NCBI GenBank assembly: GCA_026645415.1
Contig: JAPEVH010000003.1
Span: forward strand, 1-34,058
Source: Candidatus Electronema sp.
Lineage (GTDB): Bacteria; Desulfobacterota; Desulfobulbia; Desulfobulbales; Desulfobulbaceae
Direction of reading: 5' to 3'
Length of the DNA: 34,058 nucleotides
Shown piece by piece: positions 26,198 through 34,058 of the stretch (position 1 is the first letter of the stretch; every line of letters begins with the position of its first letter). A model generated the notes under the pieces. That model saw nothing but the letters and a program-made list of their open reading frames with translations, was not told where the DNA came from and made no database searches. The position numbers and the translations under genes were made by a program.

Positions 26198-27910
26198 TTA
26201 AAGCACGTGTTTGAAATAATCTTCCGTAATTCTAACCTGATAACTCTGGCTGTCCTCGTCTCCTTCAGGTGTGAGCGTGTAAACTCTTGCCAGCTTGGAA
26301 GCAATTTTATCAAATAAAGGCTCATAAGGAGGTATTTCTGAATTTGTAGTCAAGATAATGCTCTGATGACCACATAAATACAGCCTCGTCAGAACGTTTT
26401 CTTTAATTTCTCGGTCAAGTCTGCCAAGCGGCGTATCCACGACCAAGGGTGGAACAAATCTGGCAAGTCTCCTTAAGGCTTCAGTGAAGGCAAGAATGCG
26501 GACTTGCCGTTGACCAGCGGAAGTGTTTGCAGAATCCCAATCAAGCTGAGTCCCGTCCGCCTTCATCAAATAACAGTTCCAGTTTTTGTCAAAATTCATA
26601 GCCCGATATTCTAATCCTCTTTCAGCAATGTCTAACCAAAGATCGCCGACAATATAGGAAATTTTTTCACGCAACCGGACAGCCGCCTGATTCTTAATTT
26701 GAGATGCTGCCTCACGATACCGATGCGCCAGAGTATTGAGATTTTTACCTTGCCGCAGGGCATCTACTTCTTTATTTAAAGTAGAAATCCTCGTTTCTCT
26801 GGCAGTTTTTTCACTCTTTAACAAATATACTTTTGCCTCAAGCTCTTGCAGCTCTTTTTCAATATGCTCTCTTTTGCTGGTCAAAACCCCACGCTGTTCA
26901 TGCAGTTCCTTTCCTTTTTTCAGCGCGTCCTCATCTTGAAATTGACTCAGCTTTCGATTTATATCGGTCAACTCCGCCTCTTTTCTGTCCAACTCGTTAG
27001 TCAAAGAGGCAATATTGGCTACCGCAGTTGGTCTACTATGAAGCTGCTCCCTAATTCTGATACTCAGTTCGTTTCTTTCAGGAACGATAAAAATTGAGGC
27101 GGCAATTCCTTCTTCAGGTGGATGAAACAAACCTTTCAATGCCTCTTCCAACCTGTTTTTATAGAATTCAATCGAAGAAGTCGACAACGTATGCTCAATA
27201 GGCGTATTTTCAAAGACCTTCTTCTTTATTTTTGGTATCTTTGGCTCAACACTTGATCTACGGTTTTCCCAATCACGCCGCCGTTCTTCCTTTTGCAAAG
27301 CATCATGGAGCTGCTGGCGAAACGGACCAAGAAGTGCGACAGGCAATGCTGCCTCCCAAGCAGTTTTGAGGTCAGTCTCCAGTCTTGCCCTGCCGTCTTT
27401 TATCTCATCCCGCTGCTTGTTCAAGCGAAGCAGTTCGACAGGGTCAACAGCCCCTATGCTCCGTAGCTGATCTTCGATATCTGCCAGATCATCTTGAATA
27501 TCGCGAAGATCACGTTTCTTTTCTTCAATATCCTGTCGGTATGTCTTGATATCATCCTCGTCACGCTGCTGCTCTGCAACTAATTGGTTCCGTAGCCTTT
27601 CTTTTTCTGATCCTGTTCCATACCGAGCTGGTATTTTTGATTTGATCAGCTTGTTCAGTTCATTCTCAAGTTGCGTATAGGAATGGAGGCCGAGAATTCT
27701 TGAAATTCCCTCAATAATTTCCCTTTCGTTGAGCTGGAGGCTCTGACTGCGTTCAGCGTCAAAAAAGAAAAAACGAGCGAGATGCCGGGGCATGAAAGTT
27801 TCTCGCAGATTCTGGATGGTCTGCTCATCTTCTATGGGCAGTGCTGTTGTCTGGGGTGTACGCTTGAGCATAAAAAACTGGCGGTGAATTGGGGCGATGC
27901 CGTATTTCAC
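26198..27910 (-). CDS. dndD: DndD, C-terminal part (after frameshift)
   Basis: The C-terminal part of the SMC/RecF-like ATPase DndD. It contains RHLARFFFFDAERSQSLQL, the family's signature after the Walker A domain, long coiled coils (about 115-390 of this frame), then SAGQRQVRILAFTEALRRLA (ABC signature) and PPLVVDTPLGRLDREI (Walker B, D-loop). As it stands this frame could start only at a GTG inside the overlap with the N-terminal frame and would lack Walker A, so it should not be an active ATPase on its own. Joined to the N-terminal part by removing one base at 27872-27877 it gives 685 residues, normal for DndD. It may be an assembly or sequencing error, or a real on/off state. Confidence 0.85.
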   Translation of the reverse strand: MKYGIAPIHRQFFMLKRTPQTTALPIEDEQTIQNLRETFMPRHLARFFFFDAERSQSLQLNEREIIEGISRILGLHSYTQLENELNKLIKSKIPARYGTGSEKERLRNQLVAEQQRDEDDIKTYRQDIEEKKRDLRDIQDDLADIEDQLRSIGAVDPVELLRLNKQRDEIKDGRARLETDLKTAWEAALPVALLGPFRQQLHDALQKEERRRDWENRRSSVEPKIPKIKKKVFENTPIEHTLSTSSIEFYKNRLEEALKGLFHPPEEGIAASIFIVPERNELSIRIREQLHSRPTAVANIASLTNELDRKEAELTDINRKLSQFQDEDALKKGKELHEQRGVLTSKREHIEKELQELEAKVYLLKSEKTARETRISTLNKEVDALRQGKNLNTLAHRYREAASQIKNQAAVRLREKISYIVGDLWLDIAERGLEYRAMNFDKNWNCYLMKADGTQLDWDSANTSAGQRQVRILAFTEALRRLARFVPPLVVDTPLGRLDREIKENVLTRLYLCGHQSIILTTNSEIPPYEPLFDKIASKLARVYTLTPEGDEDSQSYQVRITEDYFKHVL

Positions 27911-28256
27911 GTAACAGAGTCAAGGTGCGCCCTGTAGAACCTGTCGCATCCCGCAGACTGAGAGAAATTTCAAATTCACTTGTCGTCTTTCCTTCACTCT
28001 TCGCCCTTCGGTTCAGCGATTCCCGCAGGTCAAATTTGGTGGCTTCTGATCCAGCCTCGACCTTTTTTAAATCTCCAGCTCCACTTTCTCCAACTACCGC
28101 CAGATAAAGAGCACGAAGAAGATGCGTTTTTCCAGCTCCGTTTTTTCCGCCGATAAGGACAGTCCGTCGTTCCCCAACAGCGTTGAAGTCAAAACAGTGC
28201 GAACCGTAAAAAGGACCAAAATCTTTTATCTTTAGGCGGTCAAGATAAATTTGCAT
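27825..28256 (-). CDS. dndD: DndD, N-terminal part (before frameshift)
   Basis: The N-terminal ATP-binding part of DndD. It starts MQIYLDRLKIKDFGPFYGSH and holds Walker A GKNGAGKT (37-44) followed by LLRALYLAVVGESG. DndD works with DndC, IscS/DndA and DndE to replace a non-bridging oxygen in the DNA backbone by sulfur. The ATG overlaps the dndC stop by about 17 bases; a longer frame starts 12 codons earlier but reads through dndC. The frame runs out soon after PPVF because of an A6 tract on the plus strand at 27872-27877; the reading continues in the other frame. The overlap and common strand show one dndC-dndD-dndE operon. Confidence 0.85.
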   Translation of the reverse strand: MQIYLDRLKIKDFGPFYGSHCFDFNAVGERRTVLIGGKNGAGKTHLLRALYLAVVGESGAGDLKKVEAGSEATKFDLRESLNRRAKSEGKTTSEFEISLSLRDATGSTGRTLTLLREIRHRPNSPPVFYAQAYTPDNSTAHRR

Positions 28257-29547
28257 TATCAGCCTCCTTGTTGCGCTCCCGCAACTCGTCATTCAATATT
28301 TGCAACAGTTCATCTTGAAGCCCATTTAAGCGACACCTTTCTCCGTATTCTTCAATCTTGCCGATAAAACGACGGAGCGTTTCGACAGAGATATTTTTCT
28401 CTGCCGAAACTTCATCTTCAATGCTCTGTAGATAGCTACTGTCTTCTGTTTTAGGCATTGCAGTTCCCTGATGCTGAATGACAATACTTGCAACACCATT
28501 GCCACTGTCTGGATTTCTGGCACTTTTCCAAAAAGTCTGTATCCAATGCAGCTCTTCCTCACTGAGGACAGAGAGTCCTGTTTCTTCCTGCAATTCCAAG
28601 AGCTGCGTCAGCAAATTCTTGCGGGCTTCCATTGTTAAAGGCCCAGCTCCATCTTGGCCATTCTTTCTAACCATATCTCGGTATCCATTTTCAGGATTTC
28701 GGTATTTAATCAACGTGTCACGGAAATGCAGCAAGACCTCCATTCGCTTGTCTCCGCTGGCCAACAATCCCTCACTTGCTTTATCGCGGTCCACCACAGT
28801 GCAAACCCAGCAACCGAACCTGCTGTTACCGCAGGATGGAGTGGATTCGTCAACAACCAATGGACACTCGCCACCAGAAGCATCTTTGTATAATTGGAAA
28901 AGGTTCTGGTTATCGCCTCCCCAAGGAGTTTTGAAATCTTTTCTCTCATCAAGCAGATATTCCCAGACTTGATCGGTGGTGACAAACTCAATAGGAGTGG
29001 CAATCCAGCATCTAGGTAAATCATCGTGGCGGCTTAATCCATAGTTATTCCGTGCCCGTTGCCGCATTGTCTGGGCACGAGAACCACTTTCGCTTCTTCT
29101 GGCTCCAAGATGAATAATGGCTTCTCCCCATCTGGGAAGATTGGAACGAATAAAGCTAGAAACAGGATCAATTTTCAGTCGTTGCGTACACCAACGGAAG
29201 GTTCTGTTCGGCGGAGGATACCCCCGACCAAGCATGTTCACCCAGAAAGACTGCTCTGCCACTGGCTTCAAGAGATAAGGAGCTATCATCAAGTTATGCA
29301 CTTCTGCATGTGCTCGCATGAAATCAAGCTCATGCTCCACCCGGTCGGCAACGGCTGGTATTTCCACCCTTGTGTCTGTGCAGACAACGGCTATTTCTTT
29401 GCTGCGTTTCTCAGCAGGAATTTGCTGTACGGCTTCAAAGGTAAGTGATACAAGCATAGTGGAATCCTTGCCGCCGCTATATCCAATCACCCAAGGACGT
29501 GAATCTTCTTGATATAATTTTTTAATATTATCAATAATATCAAACAT
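28240..29547 (-). CDS. dndC: DNA phosphorothioation sulfurtransferase DndC
   Basis: DndC is an ATP-pyrophosphatase with an iron-sulfur cluster that activates the DNA backbone for sulfur insertion. The 435 residues contain the PP-loop SGGKDST (24-30), the phosphoadenylyl-reductase-like core (EIAVVCTDTRVEIP) and four candidate cluster cysteines: Cys120 in NRTFRWCTQRLK, and Cys239, Cys246, Cys249 in STPSCGNSRFGCWVC. The C-terminal 100 residues are helical and more variable. It is the first gene of the cluster and reads away from the amidase gene. DndA is absent, so a housekeeping IscS/NifS would have to donate sulfur. No DndB regulator is encoded nearby. The start has no clear ribosome-binding site. 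Confidence 0.95.
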   Translation of the reverse strand: MFDIIDNIKKLYQEDSRPWVIGYSGGKDSTMLVSLTFEAVQQIPAEKRSKEIAVVCTDTRVEIPAVADRVEHELDFMRAHAEVHNLMIAPYLLKPVAEQSFWVNMLGRGYPPPNRTFRWCTQRLKIDPVSSFIRSNLPRWGEAIIHLGARRSESGSRAQTMRQRARNNYGLSRHDDLPRCWIATPIEFVTTDQVWEYLLDERKDFKTPWGGDNQNLFQLYKDASGGECPLVVDESTPSCGNSRFGCWVCTVVDRDKASEGLLASGDKRMEVLLHFRDTLIKYRNPENGYRDMVRKNGQDGAGPLTMEARKNLLTQLLELQEETGLSVLSEEELHWIQTFWKSARNPDSGNGVASIVIQHQGTAMPKTEDSSYLQSIEDEVSAEKNISVETLRRFIGKIEEYGERCRLNGLQDELLQILNDELRERNKEADNANLS

Positions 29548-29869
29548 AAAAAGCTGTGTTGTATTTTTTGGTCAGATTAGTTTATTCTTACACTACCTTC
29601 ATCTAAAAAATCTATCAAAAATTTGGCGGGCAAATTCTACATCTTTGCAAAATCAGTTCTTCTTCCACGCCGAACTCGATTTCCCCTGCAAATGGAAAAT
29701 CAGGTTTGAGTTAGATAGGCTGCCTGTAATTATCGGCATTAAAATCGAAAAGATGTGTTTTAGCAACTAATTCGTTGCTGCTGTATCTGTCTCCAATATG
29801 AAACTTCTGCTTTATTGATTCGCACTTGGGTAAGAAGCCGCTTATCCGGCTTTCTTTCTGACAATTCAT
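29548..29869. other. Divergent intergenic region, no gene recognised
   Basis: Over 300 bases separate dndC (minus) from the amidase (plus). No credible gene is seen; one short minus-strand frame (about 29617-29712) is open for some 30 codons but has a stop directly before it and no match. It must contain the dndC promoter, which I could not place with confidence. Confidence 0.5.
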
Positions 29870-29897
29870 TTGCACCAACCGGGCAATAGGGTATAAT
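29870..29897 (+). promoter_or_regulatory. Sigma70-type promoter of amidase-mqnA operon
   Basis: TTGCAC (29870-29875) and a perfect TATAAT (29892-29897) are separated by 16 bases. The start site would be near 29904, about 75 bases before the amidase ATG. Confidence 0.78.
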
Positions 29898-29978
29898 TGA
29901 TCAAGTTGGCGGACTCTACCCGCTGCTTTTCCCTGTTTTTCTGCACTAAAAAAATCCTGCGTTCACTGCTGTGATCTT

Positions 29979-32714
29979 ATGCTCTCTCGTCTGTCGCACA
30001 GCTTTTTTCTGTCTTTTAGGCTGCATCTCTTTCTGTTGGTGCAGATACTGCTGCTAACCAGCTCGTTCTCCAGCGCAACAGTAGTAAAAAAACAGACTGT
30101 TGCTCCTGCCAGTTATGCGGGTGAAATTGCCTATCAGAAGGTGGCTGATCTCTGCCATCGTTTGATGCAAGATACTACGGCAAATCGTGGCCGAAAAGAT
30201 TGGCTCAAAGCGGCTACAGAGCTAGACCAAGTCTATCAGAAATATCCTCGAAGCCGCACTGCGCCTGCCTGCCTGCATTTGGCGGCCCGGCTGCGAATCA
30301 GTATGTATCAACGATTCCGGCAGCCAGGAGATCAAGACCAAGCTGTTGCTCTTTTTCATAATGTTGTGGCCCTGTTTCCTCAGAGCAGTGAGGCCGCAGA
30401 CGCGCTCTATGCCATTGCTGAGATTGAACAGATTAACGGTAATCTTCGGGATGCAGCAAAAACCTATTATAGGTTAACACAAACCTATCCCTTTAGTCCC
30501 AGAAAGGCGCAGGCAGAAGACAAGCTCAGTCAGCTTACTGCGATTGCTAAATCCTTGGCCGCCCGCAAAAATGGCCATCGGCCACCACCTGCTGTCACTG
30601 CCCAACCAAAGAAGAAGATAGCTCAATCTCGTTCCGCAAGCAAACCCGCAACTGTGGCTTCAGCAGAGCCAGTATGGGAACCTATTTTTTCAGAGCCTGT
30701 GGTAAAAAACAGGGCAGCGACTCCTTCTCAAAAAACAAAAGACTGGAAAGTTTCAGCATCTGCTCTTACAGCAAAAAAAGTTCCACCACCGAGCAAACCT
30801 GCTTCGCCACCTGAGCAACCTTCTTCGCAATGGCGAGAATGGAAACCTGTAGTTTCATCAGCCCCTGAACCTGCGATAAAAAAAAGCAGCGCAACTCCTA
30901 GCCAAAGGCAGAAAGAAACAGCTCCGCCCTCCCCTACTTTGGCAGAAAAAAAAGTATTTTCACCACTTACGTCTGTTTCAACGCCTAGCAAGCCCAAGCC
31001 AGAACAAGTTGCTGTACCAAAAATCAATTTTTCAGAGCTGAAGATTGCTGAACCTAATGATTCTGTAATTCCTCAAAAAACAAAAGAAACACCCCCGCCT
31101 GCTCCATCTAAACCAAAAAATATTGCCAAGACAGAAACCAAAGCAAAGTCCGTGCAGACGGAAGAGGAAAAGGAATCTTTCTGGGGAAGAATTTTGCCTG
31201 ACTTCATGTTGGGCAGTGATAATGAAGAGAACAAAAAGGCGGAGCAGGCAACCGCTCAACAAAAAACAGCTACGTCTGAGCAGATAAAAAAGTCAGCAAC
31301 AACGCCGACGGTTAGTAAAACTGAGCCAGCTCCTGTAGCCGCACAGGTTAAGCCGGTTACTCCAAAAGTGGCCGCAAACAAACCAGAAAAGGCAGCACCT
31401 GATACCAGTAAAATAGTTGTTTCAGCATTGCAAATTGCAACAATGGAGCCAACAAAGCCGCCTGAGCAAAAAACTCCATCTGTCACTCCACAGAGTGCTC
31501 CAGCAAAAGAAACGGCAAAACCAGCAGAAATACCTTTAGCAGACTTGCGGCCTATTCAGCATTGGTCTTCAGATCGCTACAGCCGGGTGGCGGTCAGTAC
31601 GTCTGGCCCAGTGCTGTATCATGTTGAACTGCCTGACCGAAGCAGCGATCAGCCCGGAGAACTACGCATCGATTTTGAACGAAGTCATCTGCCAACGCAG
31701 CTACAAACCTTGCTGGAGATAAAGAATGATTTGATCACCAGTATTCATGCTGAACAAATTACCCAAGAGACGGTGCGAGTTGCAATAAAACTGGCCAATA
31801 CAGCAGATGCCAAGATTTTCAGCCTCAACGACCCGTTCCGGGTGGTAATTGATCTTCGTAGTCTTGCAACGTCTGCGCCGGAACAGACCGTAGCTCAAGC
31901 GAAAGATGAAAAGGACGAGAAAAAGGCAGAGGTACTCCTTAAAACACAGAGTAAAGTAAAAGCAACAGCACCGGATAAGCTCACCTTAGCCCAGCAGCTT
32001 GGCCTAGGTATTAAACGGATTGTGATTGATCCTGGACATGGTGGCAAAGATACTGGTGCGATTGCCTTTGGCTTGAAGGAAAAAAATATCGTCCTCAACG
32101 TTGCTAAACGGGTGAGAAAAATACTCAAACAGGAACACTATGAGGTCTTTCTCACCAGAGATAAAGATGTCTTTATTCCCTTGGAAGAACGCACTGCAAT
32201 TGCCAACACCAAGGGAGCTGACCTTTTCCTCTCTATCCATGTGAATGCGCATCCTAAATCTTGGGTCAGAGGCGTGGAAACTTTTTACCTCAACTTAGCA
32301 GCTAACCCAGAGGCGATGCGGGTTGCAGCTTTGGAGAACGCCACCTCCTCTCGCAGCATGAGTGAAATGGAGGGCATTCTCACAGACCTGATGAAGAATA
32401 CCAAGATCAAGGAGTCTTCTCAGTTAGCTGAATTTATCCAAACAAGCATGGCAGAAGGTTTGCGCAGCTACAAAACCAGAAGCCTAGGGGTAAAAAAGGC
32501 TCCCTTTTATGTGTTGATCGGTGCGCAGATGCCTGCGGCCTTATCGGAAATCTCCTTTATCACCAACAAAAAGGAAGCAAAATTACTCAAAGATGATACG
32601 TATCTTCAAACCATTGCCGAGCAAATTGCCACTGGTGTGATTGCCTATATCGAGCATCGCCGGACAGCAGCTACGGCTGCCTTGAATTTGCAGCCAACAA
32701 AAGAAGAGATGTGA
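29979..32714 (+). CDS. N-acetylmuramoyl-L-alanine amidase with TPR and AMIN domains
   Basis: A periplasmic zinc hydrolase that cuts the amide bond between MurNAc and the peptide stem, used in cell separation. The 911 residues comprise an N-terminal signal/anchor helix (about 14-32), a TPR-like helical region (about 45-190), a long K/P/A/S-rich low-complexity linker (about 195-520), an AMIN domain (about 525-630) that targets peptidoglycan or septum, and an Amidase_3 domain (about 680-895). Zinc ligands are His687 (IDPGHGGKDTG), Glu701 (KEKN) and His754 (SIHVNAH); Glu857 in LSEISFIT is the catalytic acid. All are intact. No ribosome-binding site is evident before the chosen ATG. It is four bases from mqnA. 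Much longer than E. coli AmiC, as usual in this phylum, where TPR-AMIN-amidase fusions occur. Confidence 0.93.
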   Translation: MLSRLSHSFFLSFRLHLFLLVQILLLTSSFSSATVVKKQTVAPASYAGEIAYQKVADLCHRLMQDTTANRGRKDWLKAATELDQVYQKYPRSRTAPACLHLAARLRISMYQRFRQPGDQDQAVALFHNVVALFPQSSEAADALYAIAEIEQINGNLRDAAKTYYRLTQTYPFSPRKAQAEDKLSQLTAIAKSLAARKNGHRPPPAVTAQPKKKIAQSRSASKPATVASAEPVWEPIFSEPVVKNRAATPSQKTKDWKVSASALTAKKVPPPSKPASPPEQPSSQWREWKPVVSSAPEPAIKKSSATPSQRQKETAPPSPTLAEKKVFSPLTSVSTPSKPKPEQVAVPKINFSELKIAEPNDSVIPQKTKETPPPAPSKPKNIAKTETKAKSVQTEEEKESFWGRILPDFMLGSDNEENKKAEQATAQQKTATSEQIKKSATTPTVSKTEPAPVAAQVKPVTPKVAANKPEKAAPDTSKIVVSALQIATMEPTKPPEQKTPSVTPQSAPAKETAKPAEIPLADLRPIQHWSSDRYSRVAVSTSGPVLYHVELPDRSSDQPGELRIDFERSHLPTQLQTLLEIKNDLITSIHAEQITQETVRVAIKLANTADAKIFSLNDPFRVVIDLRSLATSAPEQTVAQAKDEKDEKKAEVLLKTQSKVKATAPDKLTLAQQLGLGIKRIVIDPGHGGKDTGAIAFGLKEKNIVLNVAKRVRKILKQEHYEVFLTRDKDVFIPLEERTAIANTKGADLFLSIHVNAHPKSWVRGVETFYLNLAANPEAMRVAALENATSSRSMSEMEGILTDLMKNTKIKESSQLAEFIQTSMAEGLRSYKTRSLGVKKAPFYVLIGAQMPAALSEISFITNKKEAKLLKDDTYLQTIAEQIATGVIAYIEHRRTAATAALNLQPTKEEM

Positions 32715-32717
32715 TTT

Positions 32718-33572
32718 ATGGAGGTCAAACAGGAGCCAACAGCCCGTATAGGCATGGTGAATTATATTAATGTGGCTCCTATTTATGAAACATGGAAGGA
32801 ACAGGTCTGCCATCCTGAATGGGTTATTTTTGAGGCCCCACCAGCGGAGCTGAACCGATTGCTGGCTGCGGCAGCAATTGATCTTGGTTTTGTTTCTGCC
32901 TACGAATATGCTGCCCGGCCCCATCAATATAAAATTATGGCTGATTTGTCTATTTCAGCCACCGGGCCAGTGGGCAGCGTCTTTCTTTTTTCTTCGTTAC
33001 CACCAGAACAATTAGATAATCAACTTATTCTGCTCACTGGCCAGTCTGATACCTCCGTTGCTCTGTTGCGGATTATTTTAGAAGAATTTGTTAAGGTTAG
33101 GCCGAAGTATCTTCGGGGTGAAATTTTTGCCCCGTGTGCGCCAGACTGTAAACCTGCGGCAGTTTTAGCTATTGGTGATGAAGCCTTGCGTCTGAGTGCT
33201 GATCCGCAGCGGCCCTATTCGATTCAGATTGATTTAGGCGAATTTTGGCACCAGCAAACTGGAATGCCTTTTGTTTTTGCGGTTTGCGCAGTACGGGAGG
33301 ATTTTTTGCAAGCTGATCGAGCAACAGCCCAAGCCGTCCATCAGCGTCTGCTTTCCTGTCGCGATCAGGGGCTGACGCATTTGCCAGAAATTTGCACCAA
33401 AGCTGCACCGCGTATTCCCGGCATGACGGTTGCAGTCTGTTATAATTATTTACAATCAATTGAATATGACCTTGGCCCAGCGAAACAACAGGCCTTGGCA
33501 AAATTTTTCGAGCTACTCATTCAGCGCGGTGAAGCCGACCCTGCTGCCCTACCCTTGAAGTTGTTTTTCTAA
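32718..33572 (+). CDS. mqnA: Chorismate dehydratase (futalosine pathway of menaquinone)
   Basis: MqnA converts chorismate to 3-enolpyruvylbenzoate, the first step of the futalosine route to menaquinone. The 284 residues have the periplasmic-binding-like fold and family signatures RIGMVNYINVAPIYE at the N-terminus, PPAELNRLLAAAAIDLGFVS, and LSISATGPVGSVFLFS, with the GPVGSV segment that lines the active site. The related MqnD differs in these motifs. The length is normal and it starts three bases after the amidase stop, so both form one operon under the promoter upstream of the amidase. Other mqn genes are not in this window. Its presence indicates menaquinone-based respiration. Confidence 0.95.
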   Translation: MEVKQEPTARIGMVNYINVAPIYETWKEQVCHPEWVIFEAPPAELNRLLAAAAIDLGFVSAYEYAARPHQYKIMADLSISATGPVGSVFLFSSLPPEQLDNQLILLTGQSDTSVALLRIILEEFVKVRPKYLRGEIFAPCAPDCKPAAVLAIGDEALRLSADPQRPYSIQIDLGEFWHQQTGMPFVFAVCAVREDFLQADRATAQAVHQRLLSCRDQGLTHLPEICTKAAPRIPGMTVAVCYNYLQSIEYDLGPAKQQALAKFFELLIQRGEADPAALPLKLFF

Positions 33573-33647
33573 CTTTTCTAAACCACAGTCGTTTTCTTCA
33601 GGTGTTCGGTCAGGACATCAGTCTCTATTTTCTGGGAGCAGTCCACG

Positions 33648-33938
33648 TCACTTGCCAAAAGGCAGCAGAGGCTGGGGATTATAAGGCAGAGGAAACACGC
33701 CAATGATAACAAAAGGATTTCTTGCCCGTCGCTGGTGATGCTCCTTTGTTGTGCCCAGAAAAAAATGAAGATCTAACTTGATAAATCTGCTGTAGTATTT
33801 TTCTTTGACCTTCGCAACTGCTTCCTGTTCATCCCCTCCTGCCTTTTCAAGGCAGTTCCAATACAGTGCGCCAATTTCCCAGTCTTCGATCATTAAGCGT
33901 GATTTTTTTCCTTCCTGATCGACAAACTTACCACCCAT
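33648..33938 (-). CDS. Small conserved-looking protein of unknown function
   Basis: A 96-residue protein I cannot name. It has a charged start (GGKFVDQEGKKSRLMIEDWE), a helix IGALYWNCLEKAGGDEQEAV, a basic region KVKEKYYSRFIKLDLHFFLG, and a C-terminal RNPFVIIGVFPLPYNPQP, with several W, Y and F residues, giving a compact folded look. The composition and paired start suggest a real gene. ATG is preferred over the GTG one codon earlier. It stands alone, convergent with mqnA, with a weak purine-rich ribosome site. No membrane helix or catalytic motif is apparent. Confidence 0.65.
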   Translation of the reverse strand: MGGKFVDQEGKKSRLMIEDWEIGALYWNCLEKAGGDEQEAVAKVKEKYYSRFIKLDLHFFLGTTKEHHQRRARNPFVIIGVFPLPYNPQPLLPFGK

Positions 33939-33949
33939 CACTTTTCTTG

Positions 33950-34009
33950 ACAGAGTTTGAACGCCTGAGTAAAAGGATTAAAAAATCAATTCATTTCTTC
34001 AAACTCTGT
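33950..34009. repeat. 12-bp perfect inverted repeat
   Basis: ACAGAGTTTGAA (33950-33961) and TTCAAACTCTGT (33998-34009) are exact reverse complements separated by 36 bases of AT-rich DNA. It lies just upstream of the small gene on minus and over the end of a possible second gene. It may be a regulatory or small-element boundary; no T run favours a terminator. Confidence 0.5.
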
Positions 34010-34058
34010 GAAATATGAGCACGATCAGTCATCTGGCGGCGGAAGTCTCGTCCGGCCT
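33991..34058 (-). CDS. Possible C-terminal end of a gene at the window edge
   Basis: The minus strand reads AGRDFRRQMTDRAHISQSLK followed by K and TGA, a protein-like C-terminus of about 21 codons inside the window. It is too short to identify, and a plus-strand start (MSTISHLAAEVSSG at 34015) overlaps it. Only one of the two, or neither, can be real. Confidence 0.25.
   Translation of the reverse strand, partial: AGRDFRRQMTDRAHISQSLKK

Noticed and set aside
29617..29712. Short minus-strand frame in the dndC-amidase gap
   Set aside because: Only about 30 codons, preceded by a stop, no start and no match.
1..34058. CRISPR array, prophage or replication origin
   Set aside because: No regularly spaced repeats, no phage structural genes, no dnaA-box cluster or dnaA/dnaN-like genes were seen.

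Overview
The window looks like a chromosomal segment of a Gram-negative, anaerobic-lineage bacterium, most likely a Desulfobacterota member of the Desulfobulbales. A cable-bacterium relative is possible, but that is my inference. The clues are futalosine-pathway menaquinone synthesis (mqnA), a large TPR/AMIN/amidase_3 cell-wall amidase, the thrS-infC-rpmI-rplT-pheS...pheT-ihfA translation operon and many accessory defence genes. Nearly everything from 1.26 to 29.55 kb is read from the minus strand; amidase and mqnA (29.98-33.57 kb) are on plus.

Left part (1-8.5 kb) is an accessory region. It holds the 5' tip of an IS630-type transposase running off the edge, a decayed reading frame, an AT-rich orphan gene with a PD-(D/E)XK-like motif, a wrecked GNAT acetyltransferase gene, a complete type I restriction-modification system (hsdR-hsdM-hsdS, tightly coupled) and a Fic-domain AMPylator-like gene. 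A pair of 12-bp direct repeats lies between fic and hsdR.

The middle (8.6-21.5 kb) is a core translation block: tRNA-Val(GAC), thrS, infC, rpmI, rplT, pheS, then pheT, ihfA and tRNA-Pro(GGG). The normally contiguous pheS-pheT pair is split by about 5.5 kb carrying a membrane-anchored unknown protein, an SGNH-hydrolase-like membrane protein and a carbamoyltransferase (NodU/SxtI type) followed by SxtJ-like and 50-residue SxtK/DUF5989-like membrane proteins. These sit in the same orientation, so core and cassette could be co-transcribed.

The right part (21.6-34 kb) has rsmB, a clade-3-like catalase with its own terminator, and a three-gene DNA phosphorothioation (Dnd) cluster: dndC, dndD (split by a frameshift at an A6 tract) and an unusual protein joining a DndE-like N-terminus to a HerA/FtsK-like ATPase. 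No dndA, dndB or dndFGH restriction genes are visible. The Dnd cluster diverges from the amidase-mqnA operon, which has a clear sigma70-type promoter. The right edge has a small conserved-looking unknown gene and a 12-bp inverted repeat.

The most interesting items are the DndE-HerA fusion in a minimal Dnd locus beside a catalase, the dndD frameshift, and the carbamoyltransferase/SxtJ/SxtK/SGNH cassette lodged inside the phenylalanyl-tRNA synthetase operon.
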